Source: Chloroflexota bacterium (GTDB taxonomy: Bacteria > Chloroflexota > Ktedonobacteria > Ktedonobacterales > Ktedonobacteraceae). From it: a stretch of 9,467 nt of DNA. A program made the position numbers and the translations under genes. Below the pieces are notes generated by a model. That model ran no database searches. It was given only the letters and a program-made list of their open reading frames with translations, and was not told the origin of the DNA. How positions within the stretch are numbered: the first letter of the stretch is position 1; each line of letters starts with the position of its first letter. Shown piece after piece: positions 1 to 6,355 of the stretch. The stretch is taken from positions 1-9,467 of the forward strand of contig CADDZH010000143.1 in assembly GCA_902812455.1 (NCBI GenBank), written 5' to 3'.

Positions 1-205
1 TTTCAAAGTCGTCCTTGTTTACTGCAAAGCGAATAATGTACTCTTGCCCCTCATGGCGAAAGGCGTATGTGCGCGACCACTCTCCCTGACCCGCCAGGGC
101 CAGCTCGCTCACTCCATCCGGGAACCGTGCCTGCAAAAACTCAGCAACCTGCTGATTGGTCGGGAGGCGGAAATTGTCCGGCTGCAATGGATGATTGAGT
201 TCCAT
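1..205 (-). CDS. Aminoglycoside phosphotransferase-fold kinase, N-terminal part (cut by window edge)
   Basis: Only the first 68 codons are present; the gene runs off the left edge. The translation begins MELNHPLQPDNF and contains GQGEWSRTYAF followed by EYIIRFAVNKDDFE. This pattern (a G-x-G-E-x-S-R loop, a beta strand ending in Tyr-Ala-Phe, then a hydrophobic strand with Arg) matches the N-lobe of the APH/hygromycin-kinase-like family (Pfam APH), which transfers phosphate from ATP to small molecules. The ATG at 205-203 is preceded by AGGAG about ten bases upstream, with a second GGAGG just before it. It lies 168 bases downstream of the TetR gene on the same strand, so it may be co-transcribed or have its own promoter; I see no clear terminator in the gap. 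The C-lobe with the catalytic HxDxxxxN motif is outside the window, so activity and substrate are unknown; many such genes have nothing to do with antibiotic resistance. Confidence 0.72.
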   Translation of the reverse strand, partial: MELNHPLQPDNFRLPTNQQVAEFLQARFPDGVSELALAGQGEWSRTYAFRHEGQEYIIRFAVNKDDFE

Positions 206-373
206 GACCTTCTGCTCCTGAATCCTCCTTTTTCCAATTCACGGCACAAGGCCTCCGTCTTGAGATGTGGAGATGAACACAGTGCTGCGGTTTGGCCGAA
301 CAGGAATCGCTGCTGTTCGCCTGTTCCATGGGTGCTATCCATCCGCCAGTTCTTTCGGGCCACCCTCTACTTA

Positions 374-1012
374 TCAGCGCTTACTCTGCTGATCTTCTGC
401 CCGAGACCTCTGTGGCTCTCTTCTCTCCAGCCCACTCAACATCACTTGTTGCAGGATTACCGATATCTCTTCAATTGAAAGCCGACCTTCTGGCCGATAC
501 CATCTATACACCCAGGAACTCATCCCCAGCAGGGCGAACGCTGCGACCGTTGGGTCCACTTCCTGGAAGGAACCGTCGGCGATACCCTCGCGCAGGATTG
601 CCGCAAGGGTATGCACGATCTGGCGTTCCAGATGTGTGACCACTTCACGATGTTCTGGGGCCAGATGCGTTTTCTCGTGAAAATAGACCGTGAAGAATTC
701 GCGCCGGCTGGCGATCAGGCGTACCTGATCGTCGATGAACTTGCGCAATTTGGCAGCCGGAGGCCAATCACTCTTGACGCTAATCTCAAGGGCAGCCAGA
801 GCCATCTCCAGCGTCTGCTGGTGAATGCGAAAGAGCAGTTCCTCCTTATCCTTGACATAGTAGTACAGAGCGGCTTTGGTGACGTCAAGTTCATCGGCAA
901 CATCCTGGAGTGTCGCCCCATGAAACCCTTTCTCTTGAATGAGCTGGGCCGATGTGGTAACAATTTGTTGCGTTCGTTGCTGATACTGTTCGCTGCGCTT
1001 TCTTTTCGCTAT
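374..1012 (-). CDS. TetR-family transcriptional regulator with a non-standard start codon
   Basis: A one-component repressor-type protein of about 212 residues, the usual TetR length. Read from an ATA codon at 1012-1010, residues about 13-60 form the TetR N-terminal helix-turn-helix domain: IVTTSAQLIQEKGFHGATL, then DVADELDVTKAALYYYVKDK, the classic recognition-helix pattern ending in YYYVKDKEEL. The remainder is a helical ligand-binding domain resembling those of acyl-CoA-linked TetR proteins. The frame is closed by TAA at 1033-1031, and no ATG, GTG or TTG lies between that stop and the DNA-binding domain. The first standard start, ATG at 805-803, would remove the whole domain. ATA at 1012 is chosen because AAGGA (1026-1022) sits nine bases upstream; CTG at 1030-1028 or ACG at 1018 or 1015 are alternatives. 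It is last in the thiolase/ligase group and probably controls it, with an aryl- or acyl-CoA as likely ligand by analogy. Confidence 0.85.
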   Translation of the reverse strand: MAKRKRSEQYQQRTQQIVTTSAQLIQEKGFHGATLQDVADELDVTKAALYYYVKDKEELLFRIHQQTLEMALAALEISVKSDWPPAAKLRKFIDDQVRLIASRREFFTVYFHEKTHLAPEHREVVTHLERQIVHTLAAILREGIADGSFQEVDPTVAAFALLGMSSWVYRWYRPEGRLSIEEISVILQQVMLSGLERREPQRSRAEDQQSKR

Positions 1013-1066
1013 CGTCGTGCTTCCTTTCAGTTAACTCGTTCGTCTCTCCAAACCGCTCTCCCGAGA

Positions 1067-1085
1067 AGCAGGCGCGCGGCCTGCT
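1067..1085. promoter_or_regulatory. Palindrome upstream of the TetR gene
   Basis: AGCAGGC and GCCTGCT form a perfect seven-base inverted repeat around the five bases GCGCG, in the gap between the CoA ligase stop and the TetR start. No T-run follows on either strand, so it is a poor intrinsic terminator. It could be a repressor site for TetR autoregulation or an mRNA hairpin separating ligase and regulator expression. Nothing in the sequence decides between these. Confidence 0.3.
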
Positions 1086-1155
1086 GTATCCTATGTGTGC
1101 TGTAGGTAAGGTCTCCAAAACAGGACTTTGAGTGAGGGATTGCCTTGGTCGTTCT

Positions 1156-2493
1156 TTAGATTGTTCCTTCTGCCGTGGAGCGATTATCAACGATGCGTTT
1201 GGCCTTTTGCTCACTCTTTGGCAATGTTCCATGCGGGAGCAGATCGATGATCGCGGAGATGCCAATGTTCATCTTAAGTCGCTCCTGTATACTCTGCTCG
1301 ATCTGCTGCTGGCCCGCCTCATCAACACCTGGCAGTGGTTCCACCTGCAAGCGCAAGTGATCCAGGCCTCGCTCGCGCTCGAAGATCACGCGGTACTCCG
1401 AACCAATATGCGGGGTGGAACGGACAATATCCTCAACGACGCGTGGATAGACATTCAGGCCGCGCATCTTGATCACGTGTTCCCGCCTGCCAAGGACATA
1501 CAGCACGCGGTTATGCGTGCAGCCACAAGGACAGGGATCGCGAGAAATGGCGGTCAGGTCGCCAATACGCAGGCGAATCGCAGGCATCGATTCAACCGTG
1601 AGATTGGTGAAGACCAGTTCCCCCTCTTCGCCCTCCGGGACCCGCTCGCCGGTTTCAGGGTTGATGATCTCCACCACCACGCGGTCTTGCCAGAAATGGA
1701 AGCCGTTTTTCTCGGGGCAATCCACCCCAAGATAGCTCAAGTTTTCCGTGTTGCCGTAGAAATCAACCGTGCGGGCACCCCAGGTCTCTTCAATAATGTG
1801 GCGCGTGGCAGGTGCGGAAGGTTCACCTGCGACCAGCACAGCCTCAACCCCCAGCTCGCGCGCATTGATGCCCATTTCTCGCGCCACTTCGCTCAAATAC
1901 GCGGCATAGGTAGGCGTGCTACAGATGAAGTTGATGCGCAGTTCCTGCATCTTCAGGATGCGTCCCTTGGTGTCATAGCCACCAACCGGTACGATCTGGG
2001 CACCGATCTTATACCATGCGGCATCGTACACACCCCATAGCCCAATCCAATGGCCGTGGCCGAAGAGCACCATCACTTTTTTGCCTGGACGCACGCCGGC
2101 CATCCACAGCACCCGCGCCGCGCTTTCCAGATAGTCGAGGTAGTCATTGGTGGTGGTACCGAAGACGCGTGGTTTGCCGGTTGAGCCCGAAGTGGTCCAG
2201 TAGCGGCTGAGCTGCTCCTGGGGGACGCAGAGAATGTCGCCATAGGGCGGCACGGCTTGCTGGGAAGCATCATAGTCATCCTTCGTCATGAAGGGCACAT
2301 GCACCAAATCATCCACAGTTTGGATAGCTTCCGGTTTCACGCCAGCGGCATCGAACTTCCGGCGATAGTAGGGGCTACGCTGGTAGACGTAGGCGATCTG
2401 CCTGCGCAGCCGCTCATTTTGCAACTGTTGCAATTGATCGGCAGGCATTGTTTCGATATCAGGGTCCCAAAATCTTCGCATTGGATCACGCAT
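1156..2493 (-). CDS. Phenylacetate-CoA ligase (PaaK)-like acyl/aryl-CoA ligase
   Basis: A 445-residue adenylate-forming enzyme of the PaaK branch, which activates an aryl or alicyclic carboxylic acid with ATP and then forms the CoA thioester in the cytosol. Visible motifs: TSGSTGKP at 101-108 (phosphate loop), FYGNTE at 245-250 (adenine/acyl binding), RIGDLT at 309-314 (ribose-binding Asp), a CPCGC cluster at 321-325 as in many PaaK proteins, and the hinge GRREHVIKMRGLNVYP at 335-350. Near the C-terminus, PKSEQKAKR has the probable adenylation lysine at 430. The length matches the PaaK family (about 430-450). ATG at 2493 is preferred over TTG at 2523 because AAAGGG (2508-2503) stands nine bases before it. 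It lies 91 bases downstream of the CoA-transferase beta gene in the same orientation. The substrate is unknown; neighbouring ring-hydroxylation or epoxidation genes of the classic phenylacetate pathway are absent here. Confidence 0.88.
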   Translation of the reverse strand: MRDPMRRFWDPDIETMPADQLQQLQNERLRRQIAYVYQRSPYYRRKFDAAGVKPEAIQTVDDLVHVPFMTKDDYDASQQAVPPYGDILCVPQEQLSRYWTTSGSTGKPRVFGTTTNDYLDYLESAARVLWMAGVRPGKKVMVLFGHGHWIGLWGVYDAAWYKIGAQIVPVGGYDTKGRILKMQELRINFICSTPTYAAYLSEVAREMGINARELGVEAVLVAGEPSAPATRHIIEETWGARTVDFYGNTENLSYLGVDCPEKNGFHFWQDRVVVEIINPETGERVPEGEEGELVFTNLTVESMPAIRLRIGDLTAISRDPCPCGCTHNRVLYVLGRREHVIKMRGLNVYPRVVEDIVRSTPHIGSEYRVIFERERGLDHLRLQVEPLPGVDEAGQQQIEQSIQERLKMNIGISAIIDLLPHGTLPKSEQKAKRIVDNRSTAEGTI

Positions 2494-2584
2494 ACTCGTT
2501 TGCCCTTTCTCTTGTGTGATCAAAAGTGCTCGTACTCATGTAAGAAAATATGGTAGGCCAGGCGGCACAACACCCGAAAAAATG

Positions 2585-3418
2585 CTACGAACTGCGCAGA
2601 ATGCCCTTCCGATCAATCTGATTGCGCAGCACGGAAAGCTCCTCATCGGTTGGCGGCGGCACTTCCCGAAAATCGGGAGCAATGTCAAAGGAAAAGCCGG
2701 TGAGTGCGCGAATCTCGTCGATACTGTTGCCTGGAAAGATAGCCTTTAACTCTGCGACGCCGGTCGCCTGGCCGCGAGCAAAGACGGCTTTCGGGGTGAC
2801 AAGATATTTGGGGCCGTACCCCAGGTGGTCGTGTTCGCGCCAGCGGTCCCATCCTGGATGGGAAATAAAATCGACGCGCTCGACCAGCCGCTCTGGCGTA
2901 TGAGCCGTCAGAAACGCGTAGCTCTGATAGACGGTCATAATGTCGCAGATGCCGACACTGCCGGGGCCGCGCATGCGGAAGCCGCCGTCTTCACCGCGCA
3001 GACCAATCAGGTTGACGTTGCCATAGCGATCGGCCTGAATGCCCCCGACAAAAAACTTATCCCCCACAAAATATTTATTGGTGTCGCGATACGCTTCGTG
3101 GTGGCGCACATAATCACGCCCCGCTGGCGGCCCAAAGTAAAGAAAGGTCTCCGGGTGATCGTGATATTCTTCAGCCCACTGGACAATGCGATAATCAACC
3201 GAGGTGGTGGGCAGTTCATCGACCTCCACATTCGAGACATTAACGAGATAGCAGGTGCCTCCAAGCTGAAGCTTGATGTTGGGCGCGTGCATCTTTTGCG
3301 CTAACATGGTGGCGGCGAAGGTCATCTCTGTATGCGCGCCACAGCAGATGCGCTCCCCATCTTCAAGGTCCCGGCTAAAGAAGATGGCCATCATCTCTTT
3401 CCACGAGTACTCGCTCAT
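2585..3418 (-). CDS. Class I CoA-transferase-like beta subunit (GctB/IpdB type)
   Basis: A 277-residue protein of the glutaconate-CoA-transferase B / IpdB type. Family features include an N-terminal ERICCGAHTEMTFAATMLAQ segment, a HAPNIKLQLGGTCYL strand, a GGIQADRYGNVNLIG motif (residues around 127-142), and GPGSVGICDIMT in the second half. True transferases of this family carry a catalytic glutamate just after the Pro-Asn strand (ESG; Glu54 in Acidaminococcus GctB as I recall). Here the matching positions read LGGT, Gly53-Gly54. This suggests a different reaction, as in the steroid-ring hydrolase IpdAB, which also lacks that residue. The ATG at 3418 has AGAGGTG about eight bases upstream. 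The gene starts 44 bases after the alpha subunit and the two should form a heteromer. Transferase or hydrolase activity cannot be settled from sequence alone. Confidence 0.88.
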   Translation of the reverse strand: MSEYSWKEMMAIFFSRDLEDGERICCGAHTEMTFAATMLAQKMHAPNIKLQLGGTCYLVNVSNVEVDELPTTSVDYRIVQWAEEYHDHPETFLYFGPPAGRDYVRHHEAYRDTNKYFVGDKFFVGGIQADRYGNVNLIGLRGEDGGFRMRGPGSVGICDIMTVYQSYAFLTAHTPERLVERVDFISHPGWDRWREHDHLGYGPKYLVTPKAVFARGQATGVAELKAIFPGNSIDEIRALTGFSFDIAPDFREVPPPTDEELSVLRNQIDRKGILRSS

Positions 3419-3462
3419 ACCTATTTCACCTCTCTCTTTTTTCGTCGCTCGACTGACTTAGG

Positions 3463-4383
3463 CTACCAGCGGCGTAGATCGGCATAGGCCTTCTCCAGCG
3501 CCATCAACTTTGTGGCACCCACTTTTGCGAGATAGGCCTCATGGCTCTCGGGGCCGTACACCCATTCCGCCAGATAGGCCTCGAAGGGAGACCGGTCTCC
3601 CTTGCGGAGCGCCAGGCTGGCTGCCACGTAGGAGCGAATCTGCTCGGCGTCCTCCTGGTAAAAAGCGTGCGCAGCAAATGGATGTGAAGCGAAACGCGCC
3701 TCAACGACGATGTCTGCGTAGGCGATGGAAGTGCGATAGGGGTCCTGGCGAATCACCTCATTGGGTACGATGTGTTCTGCTACAAGCATGACCCGCGTGG
3801 CAGCGCGCGCCAGCAAGCGATCGCCGAAGCGGGCACCCAGGTGCTGGCCATTACCATACTGATCGGCAATGCTAACATGAATGACGGCCCAGTCGGCTCC
3901 GATGGCGGGTACGGCCAGATATTCTTCATGATGGATGGGATCGCGGAAGAGCTTCAAGTCAGGATTTAACTCGGGCAGGCTGCTTCCAATACCGCCACGC
4001 CAGGCCATAAATCCCAGGCCCATTGCCTGAGCCTGCAAGCCTGCATAGAGGGTATATTCGCTGCACTCCCACAGTTCAATCAGCCTGTTTTCTACGGCAT
4101 GACGAAAACAATGCCCGATCGGCGCATAGCTTTCGCCACCCACATAGGGGCAGATGAGCTTGCGTACAACTTCAGCGCCAATCAGCATATCAATCTCCAG
4201 CCCACCGGTGGCTGCCCCGATCACCGTCAGGTTCTTGACACCGTTCTTGATCATCTGGCGCACAATGGGCATGGGATGGTTCGTGATGCTGAATCCGCCA
4301 ATGGCGATGGTCATGCTATCCTCGATCTGCTGCGCCGCTTCCTCAATGGTGGAGACAACGGACTTGCGTTCAATCTGCTTCAA
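3463..4383 (-). CDS. Class I CoA-transferase-like alpha subunit (GctA/IpdA type)
   Basis: A 306-residue partner of the beta subunit. It shows the family's IAIGGFSITNHPMPIVRQ (residues 27-43; glycine-rich CoA-binding turn), NLTVIGAATGG at 51-61, and a GADWAVIHVSIADQYGNGQ segment around 157-175 typical of these subunits. The WECSEYTLYAGLQA segment at 105-118 contains Glu106 and Glu109, in the region where the mycobacterial IpdA hydrolase has its essential Glu (Glu105 from memory). The start is a TTG at 4383-4381 that overlaps the TGA of the upstream DUF35 gene (TTGA), so translation is probably coupled; a purine-rich stretch about ten bases upstream serves as ribosome binding site. No alternative start keeps the conserved N-terminus. 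With the beta subunit it would move CoA between acids, or hydrolyse a cyclic acyl-CoA. Confidence 0.88.
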   Translation of the reverse strand: MKQIERKSVVSTIEEAAQQIEDSMTIAIGGFSITNHPMPIVRQMIKNGVKNLTVIGAATGGLEIDMLIGAEVVRKLICPYVGGESYAPIGHCFRHAVENRLIELWECSEYTLYAGLQAQAMGLGFMAWRGGIGSSLPELNPDLKLFRDPIHHEEYLAVPAIGADWAVIHVSIADQYGNGQHLGARFGDRLLARAATRVMLVAEHIVPNEVIRQDPYRTSIAYADIVVEARFASHPFAAHAFYQEDAEQIRSYVAASLALRKGDRSPFEAYLAEWVYGPESHEAYLAKVGATKLMALEKAYADLRRW

Positions 4384-4718
4384 GTGCGACCAACTTTCTC
4401 TTCCTGCTGGCGGAAGATCAGAGTGTTCCCTTCCTGATCCACCACCTCAACGCGATCATCAAGCTGAGCAACTGCTCCTGGTGCCATGCGGCCGATCACA
4501 CGCGGGCCATCATCCAATTGAACAAGGACAATCTGATAGGGCGCCAGGTCGCCTAGTTGCAACGGTGCCACGCGAATAGTGGTTGCTGAGTAGACCACGC
4601 CCGCTGCCGGAAGGTTCACGGCGGTGTAGGCGATCTCACCGCAACGCTGGCAGGCATGGCTCCAGTGCATGCGCACGCTCCCGCAGGAATTGCATAGACG
4701 ACCGGCAAGCGATATCAT
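4380..4718 (-). CDS. Zinc-ribbon/OB-fold (DUF35) thiolase partner protein
   Basis: A small protein of 112 residues. The N-terminus has a rubredoxin-like zinc ribbon with Cys9, Cys12, Cys23 and Cys26 (CNSC and CQRC separated by ten residues). The rest, from about residue 38, is a beta-rich OB fold with the segment PYQIVLVQLDDGPRVIGRM typical of the DUF35/OB-fold acyl-CoA-associated family. Such proteins bind SCP2-type thiolases and form or bridge the CoA-binding site, as in archaeal thiolase/HMG-CoA synthase complexes and actinobacterial ChsH2/Ltp2-type aldolases. ATG at 4718 is chosen over TTG at 4739 because a GGAGGT sits seven bases before it. It begins 22 bases after the thiolase stop and ends in a four-base overlap with the CoA-transferase alpha gene. 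A working partnership with the neighbouring thiolase is a strong inference. Confidence 0.88.
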   Translation of the reverse strand: MISLAGRLCNSCGSVRMHWSHACQRCGEIAYTAVNLPAAGVVYSATTIRVAPLQLGDLAPYQIVLVQLDDGPRVIGRMAPGAVAQLDDRVEVVDQEGNTLIFRQQEEKVGRT

Positions 4719-4740
4719 CGGTTTACCTCCAACAACCAAA

Positions 4741-5901
4741 CTAGGCCATCATTCCAAGGATATGCACGGTTGCCACAGTGGACGTGCCCCCGGCATTGTG
4801 CGTCAGGCCAACGCGAGCACCAGGAACCTGATTGGGATGGATCCCGCGCAACTGCCGCACAATCTCATAGATTTGTCCACAGCCGGTAGCGCCAACGGGA
4901 TGCCCTTTGGAAAGCAGACCCCCACTCGGATTGATAGGGATACGGCCTCCAACAGCAGTTTCACCACGTGCGACGGCCTCTGCCCCTTCCCCACGCGGGA
5001 TCAACCCCAGGTCCTCGCTATCCACAATCTCAGCCATCGAAAAGCAATCATGCAATTCGACAACGTCGATGTGCTCGGAAGTGATCTGTGCCTGGCTATA
5101 TGCCTGGCGAGCGGCTCGAATCGTGCTGGGAAAGGTGGTGAGATCCTCGTAATCAGCTACCCGCGAGGGACCCGAAGCCAGGCCAGAACCCAGAATACGC
5201 ACCGGCCCGGGATGTGATACTGCTAGATCGGCAGCAGTGAGAACCAGCGCGGCCGCGCCATCGGTGATCGGACAGCAATCGTACAGAAGGACAGGGTCGC
5301 AGATAGCACGAGAAGAGAGGATATCTTCCAGGCTGACAGCGCTGCGAAATTGCGCTTTATCGTTCGATACGCCATGTCGCCTGTTTTTGATGGTCACAGC
5401 GGCGATCTGCTCTCTACTGGCACCAAACTGACGCATATAGCGCTGCATCACCAGTCCCCAGAAGCCAGGAAAGGTTAAGCCGGCCGCGCCCTCGGTTTCT
5501 GTATCGGTGGCGGCATTGATGGCCACGGTGGCAGCCTCGGCAGAAGCGCCCGTCATTTTCTCAACGCCCAGCACCAGGACGGTATCAAGCCAGCCGGCGG
5601 CGATCTGCTGATAGGCCAGGCGAACGGCAATGGCGCTGGAGGCGCAGGCGCCCTCCACCTTGATGGTCTCGATGCCGGACAATCCCAACTCATGTGCAAT
5701 GAGCGGCGCCAGCACTTCCTGGCCGGTCAGCACGCCTGACAGAAAATTGCCCACGAGAAGCGATTGGATCTGCTTGCGCGGAATCCTGGCATCGACCAGC
5801 GCCTCTTCAGCCGCCTCTAACGCCAGACTTTTGATCGTCCGGCCCTTGTGTATGCCGAAGACAGTAGACCCTATCCCAATGATGGCGACATCCCTCAGCA
5901 T
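4741..5901 (-). CDS. SCP2-type thiolase / acetyl-CoA acetyltransferase
   Basis: A 386-residue thiolase-superfamily enzyme, likely cleaving a 3-ketoacyl-CoA with CoA at the end of a beta-oxidation-like route (or condensing in reverse). The nucleophile loop VEGACASSAIAV places the active Cys at 86. VELHDCFS (His284) and the SKGHPVGATGCGQ motif (His334, Cys341) match the SCP2/DUF35-dependent branch, and THNAGG near 367-372 closes the C-terminal domain. A Cys at 86 argues for a real thiolase rather than the Ltp2-like retro-aldolases. The ATG at 5901 has AGGAGG six bases upstream, a very strong site. It is the first gene of the group, followed after 22 bases by its presumed DUF35 partner. The chain length of the substrate cannot be told. 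Confidence 0.92.
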   Translation of the reverse strand: MLRDVAIIGIGSTVFGIHKGRTIKSLALEAAEEALVDARIPRKQIQSLLVGNFLSGVLTGQEVLAPLIAHELGLSGIETIKVEGACASSAIAVRLAYQQIAAGWLDTVLVLGVEKMTGASAEAATVAINAATDTETEGAAGLTFPGFWGLVMQRYMRQFGASREQIAAVTIKNRRHGVSNDKAQFRSAVSLEDILSSRAICDPVLLYDCCPITDGAAALVLTAADLAVSHPGPVRILGSGLASGPSRVADYEDLTTFPSTIRAARQAYSQAQITSEHIDVVELHDCFSMAEIVDSEDLGLIPRGEGAEAVARGETAVGGRIPINPSGGLLSKGHPVGATGCGQIYEIVRQLRGIHPNQVPGARVGLTHNAGGTSTVATVHILGMMA

Positions 5902-5994
5902 GTGACGCCTCCTGCTCCCGCTCGCAGAGTGTCAAAAAGAGGCGCTTGGCCCTTGTTATCCATGGCACTTCGCTTCTAGGCTGCTCATGCAGGC

Positions 5995-6018
5995 ATTTCA
6001 CCACATACTATGTGAAAT
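5995..6018. promoter_or_regulatory. Palindromic operator candidate upstream of thiolase
   Basis: Two nested symmetries occur here: CACATA-C-TATGTG at 6002-6014 (six-base perfect arms, one central base) and ATTTCAC (5995-6001) with GTGAAAT (6012-6018). They overlap the candidate -10 box of the thiolase operon. A TetR-type dimer binding here would block transcription, and the TetR gene at the end of the same operon is the obvious candidate. The link is inference. Confidence 0.35.
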
Positions 6019-6034
6019 AAAGGTAGGCAGACAA
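6005..6034 (-). promoter_or_regulatory. Candidate promoter for the thiolase operon
   Basis: On the minus strand TTGTCT (6034-6029) and TAGTAT (6010-6005) resemble -35 and -10 boxes with an 18-base spacer. A start near 5998 would give a leader of roughly 95 bases before the thiolase ATG. The -10 box lies inside the palindrome at 6002-6014, as expected for a repressed promoter. The match to consensus is only moderate. Confidence 0.35.
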
Positions 6035-6037
6035 TGA

Positions 6038-6083
6038 TAAAGTTTCGACTACTACAGGGGATGCACTAAAGTTTTGACTTACT
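6038..6083. repeat. Imperfect direct repeats upstream of the thiolase promoter
   Basis: TAAAGTTTCGACTACT (6038-6053) and TAAAGTTTTGACTTACT (6067-6083) are near copies starting 29 bases apart, differing by one substitution and one inserted T. The second copy runs into TTACT-GGTT-AGTAA (6079-6092), a five-base inverted repeat. The position just upstream of the candidate -35 box and a spacing near three helical turns suit an activator or repressor pair site. Function is unproven. Confidence 0.3.
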
Positions 6084-6133
6084 GGTTAGTAAATATAGTA
6101 ACGAGGGAGCACCTCTTTGTCAAGTCTCTATCA

Positions 6134-6285
6134 CTGAGATCCACTCATAATTTGTCAGGCGAGCCTGCGGCCCGCCCTGGTGGAGAGAAAGGTGCGAGCC
6201 TCCTCCACACGGTCTCCCAGACCGCGTCCTCGCGCGCAGGCCTGGGGCTTCGCCCCCTGCACCCCCATGTATGAGTGGATGTCAG
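6134..6285. mobile_element. MITE-like non-autonomous element, 152 bases
   Basis: Terminal inverted repeats of 16 bases match at 15 positions: CTGAGATCCACTCATA at 6134-6149 and the reverse complement of 6270-6285 (CTGACATCCACTCATA). Directly outside both ends is TCTATCA (6127-6133 and 6286-6292), a seven-base target duplication that extends to ten bases (TCTATCACTG) if CTG is counted. The interior is GC-rich, without a coding frame, and packed with hairpins: GTGGAG/CTCCAC (6180-6185 with 6203-6208), GGTCT/AGACC (6211-6223) and GGGGC-TTC-GCCCC (6244-6256). The size, inverted ends, target duplication and lack of coding capacity fit a miniature inverted-repeat element moved by a transposase encoded elsewhere. 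The family is unknown. It lies about 100 bases upstream of the thiolase promoter candidate. Confidence 0.75.
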
Positions 6286-6321
6286 TCTATCACTGGCGGT
6301 AGCGTATCAATCTCTACGGGT

Positions 6322-6355
6322 CGAAATTTCGCAGAGCCTCTGAAGCTATTCTTCA
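6322..6355. repeat. Cluster of three short palindromes
   Basis: Three symmetric motifs lie end to end: CGAAATTTCG (6322-6331), CAGAG-C-CTCTG (6332-6342) and TGAAG-CTATT-CTTCA (6341-6355). Two ACAGACT copies (6358-6364 and 6376-6382) follow, 18 bases apart. They sit just upstream of the plus-strand promoter, where regulators commonly bind. Each motif alone could be chance; the packing is what stands out. Confidence 0.25.

Noticed and set aside
109..363. Minus-strand 84-residue frame between TetR and the kinase
   Set aside because: It overlaps the kinase N-terminus in another frame, and its Arg/Ser-rich composition resembles no known domain.
206..373. Possible terminator between the TetR and kinase genes
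   Set aside because: Only short, interrupted complementary segments (GAACAG/CTGTTC) are present and no T-run follows.
374..805. TetR gene starting at the ATG at 805
   Set aside because: This start would delete the whole DNA-binding domain, which is clearly encoded in the same frame up to 1012.
1132..2040. Plus-strand open frame of 302 residues
   Set aside because: It lies fully antisense to the PaaK-like gene, has no family resemblance and no good ribosome binding site; it is a by-product of the ligase codon pattern.
2494..2523. TTG start for the ligase at 2523
   Set aside because: The ATG at 2493 has a better-placed ribosome binding site and fits the usual PaaK N-terminus.
4719..4739. TTG start for the DUF35 gene at 4739
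   Set aside because: It would begin almost at the thiolase stop and place the GGAGGT site inside the coding region; ATG at 4718 is better.
5934..5953. Weak hairpin followed by five T on the minus strand in the thiolase leader
   Set aside because: The stem is only about four pairs with a bulge, too weak to claim an attenuator or terminator.
6074..6274. Plus-strand 66-residue frame across the MITE
   Set aside because: It runs through the inverted repeat and hairpins, has no ribosome binding site and no protein-like pattern.
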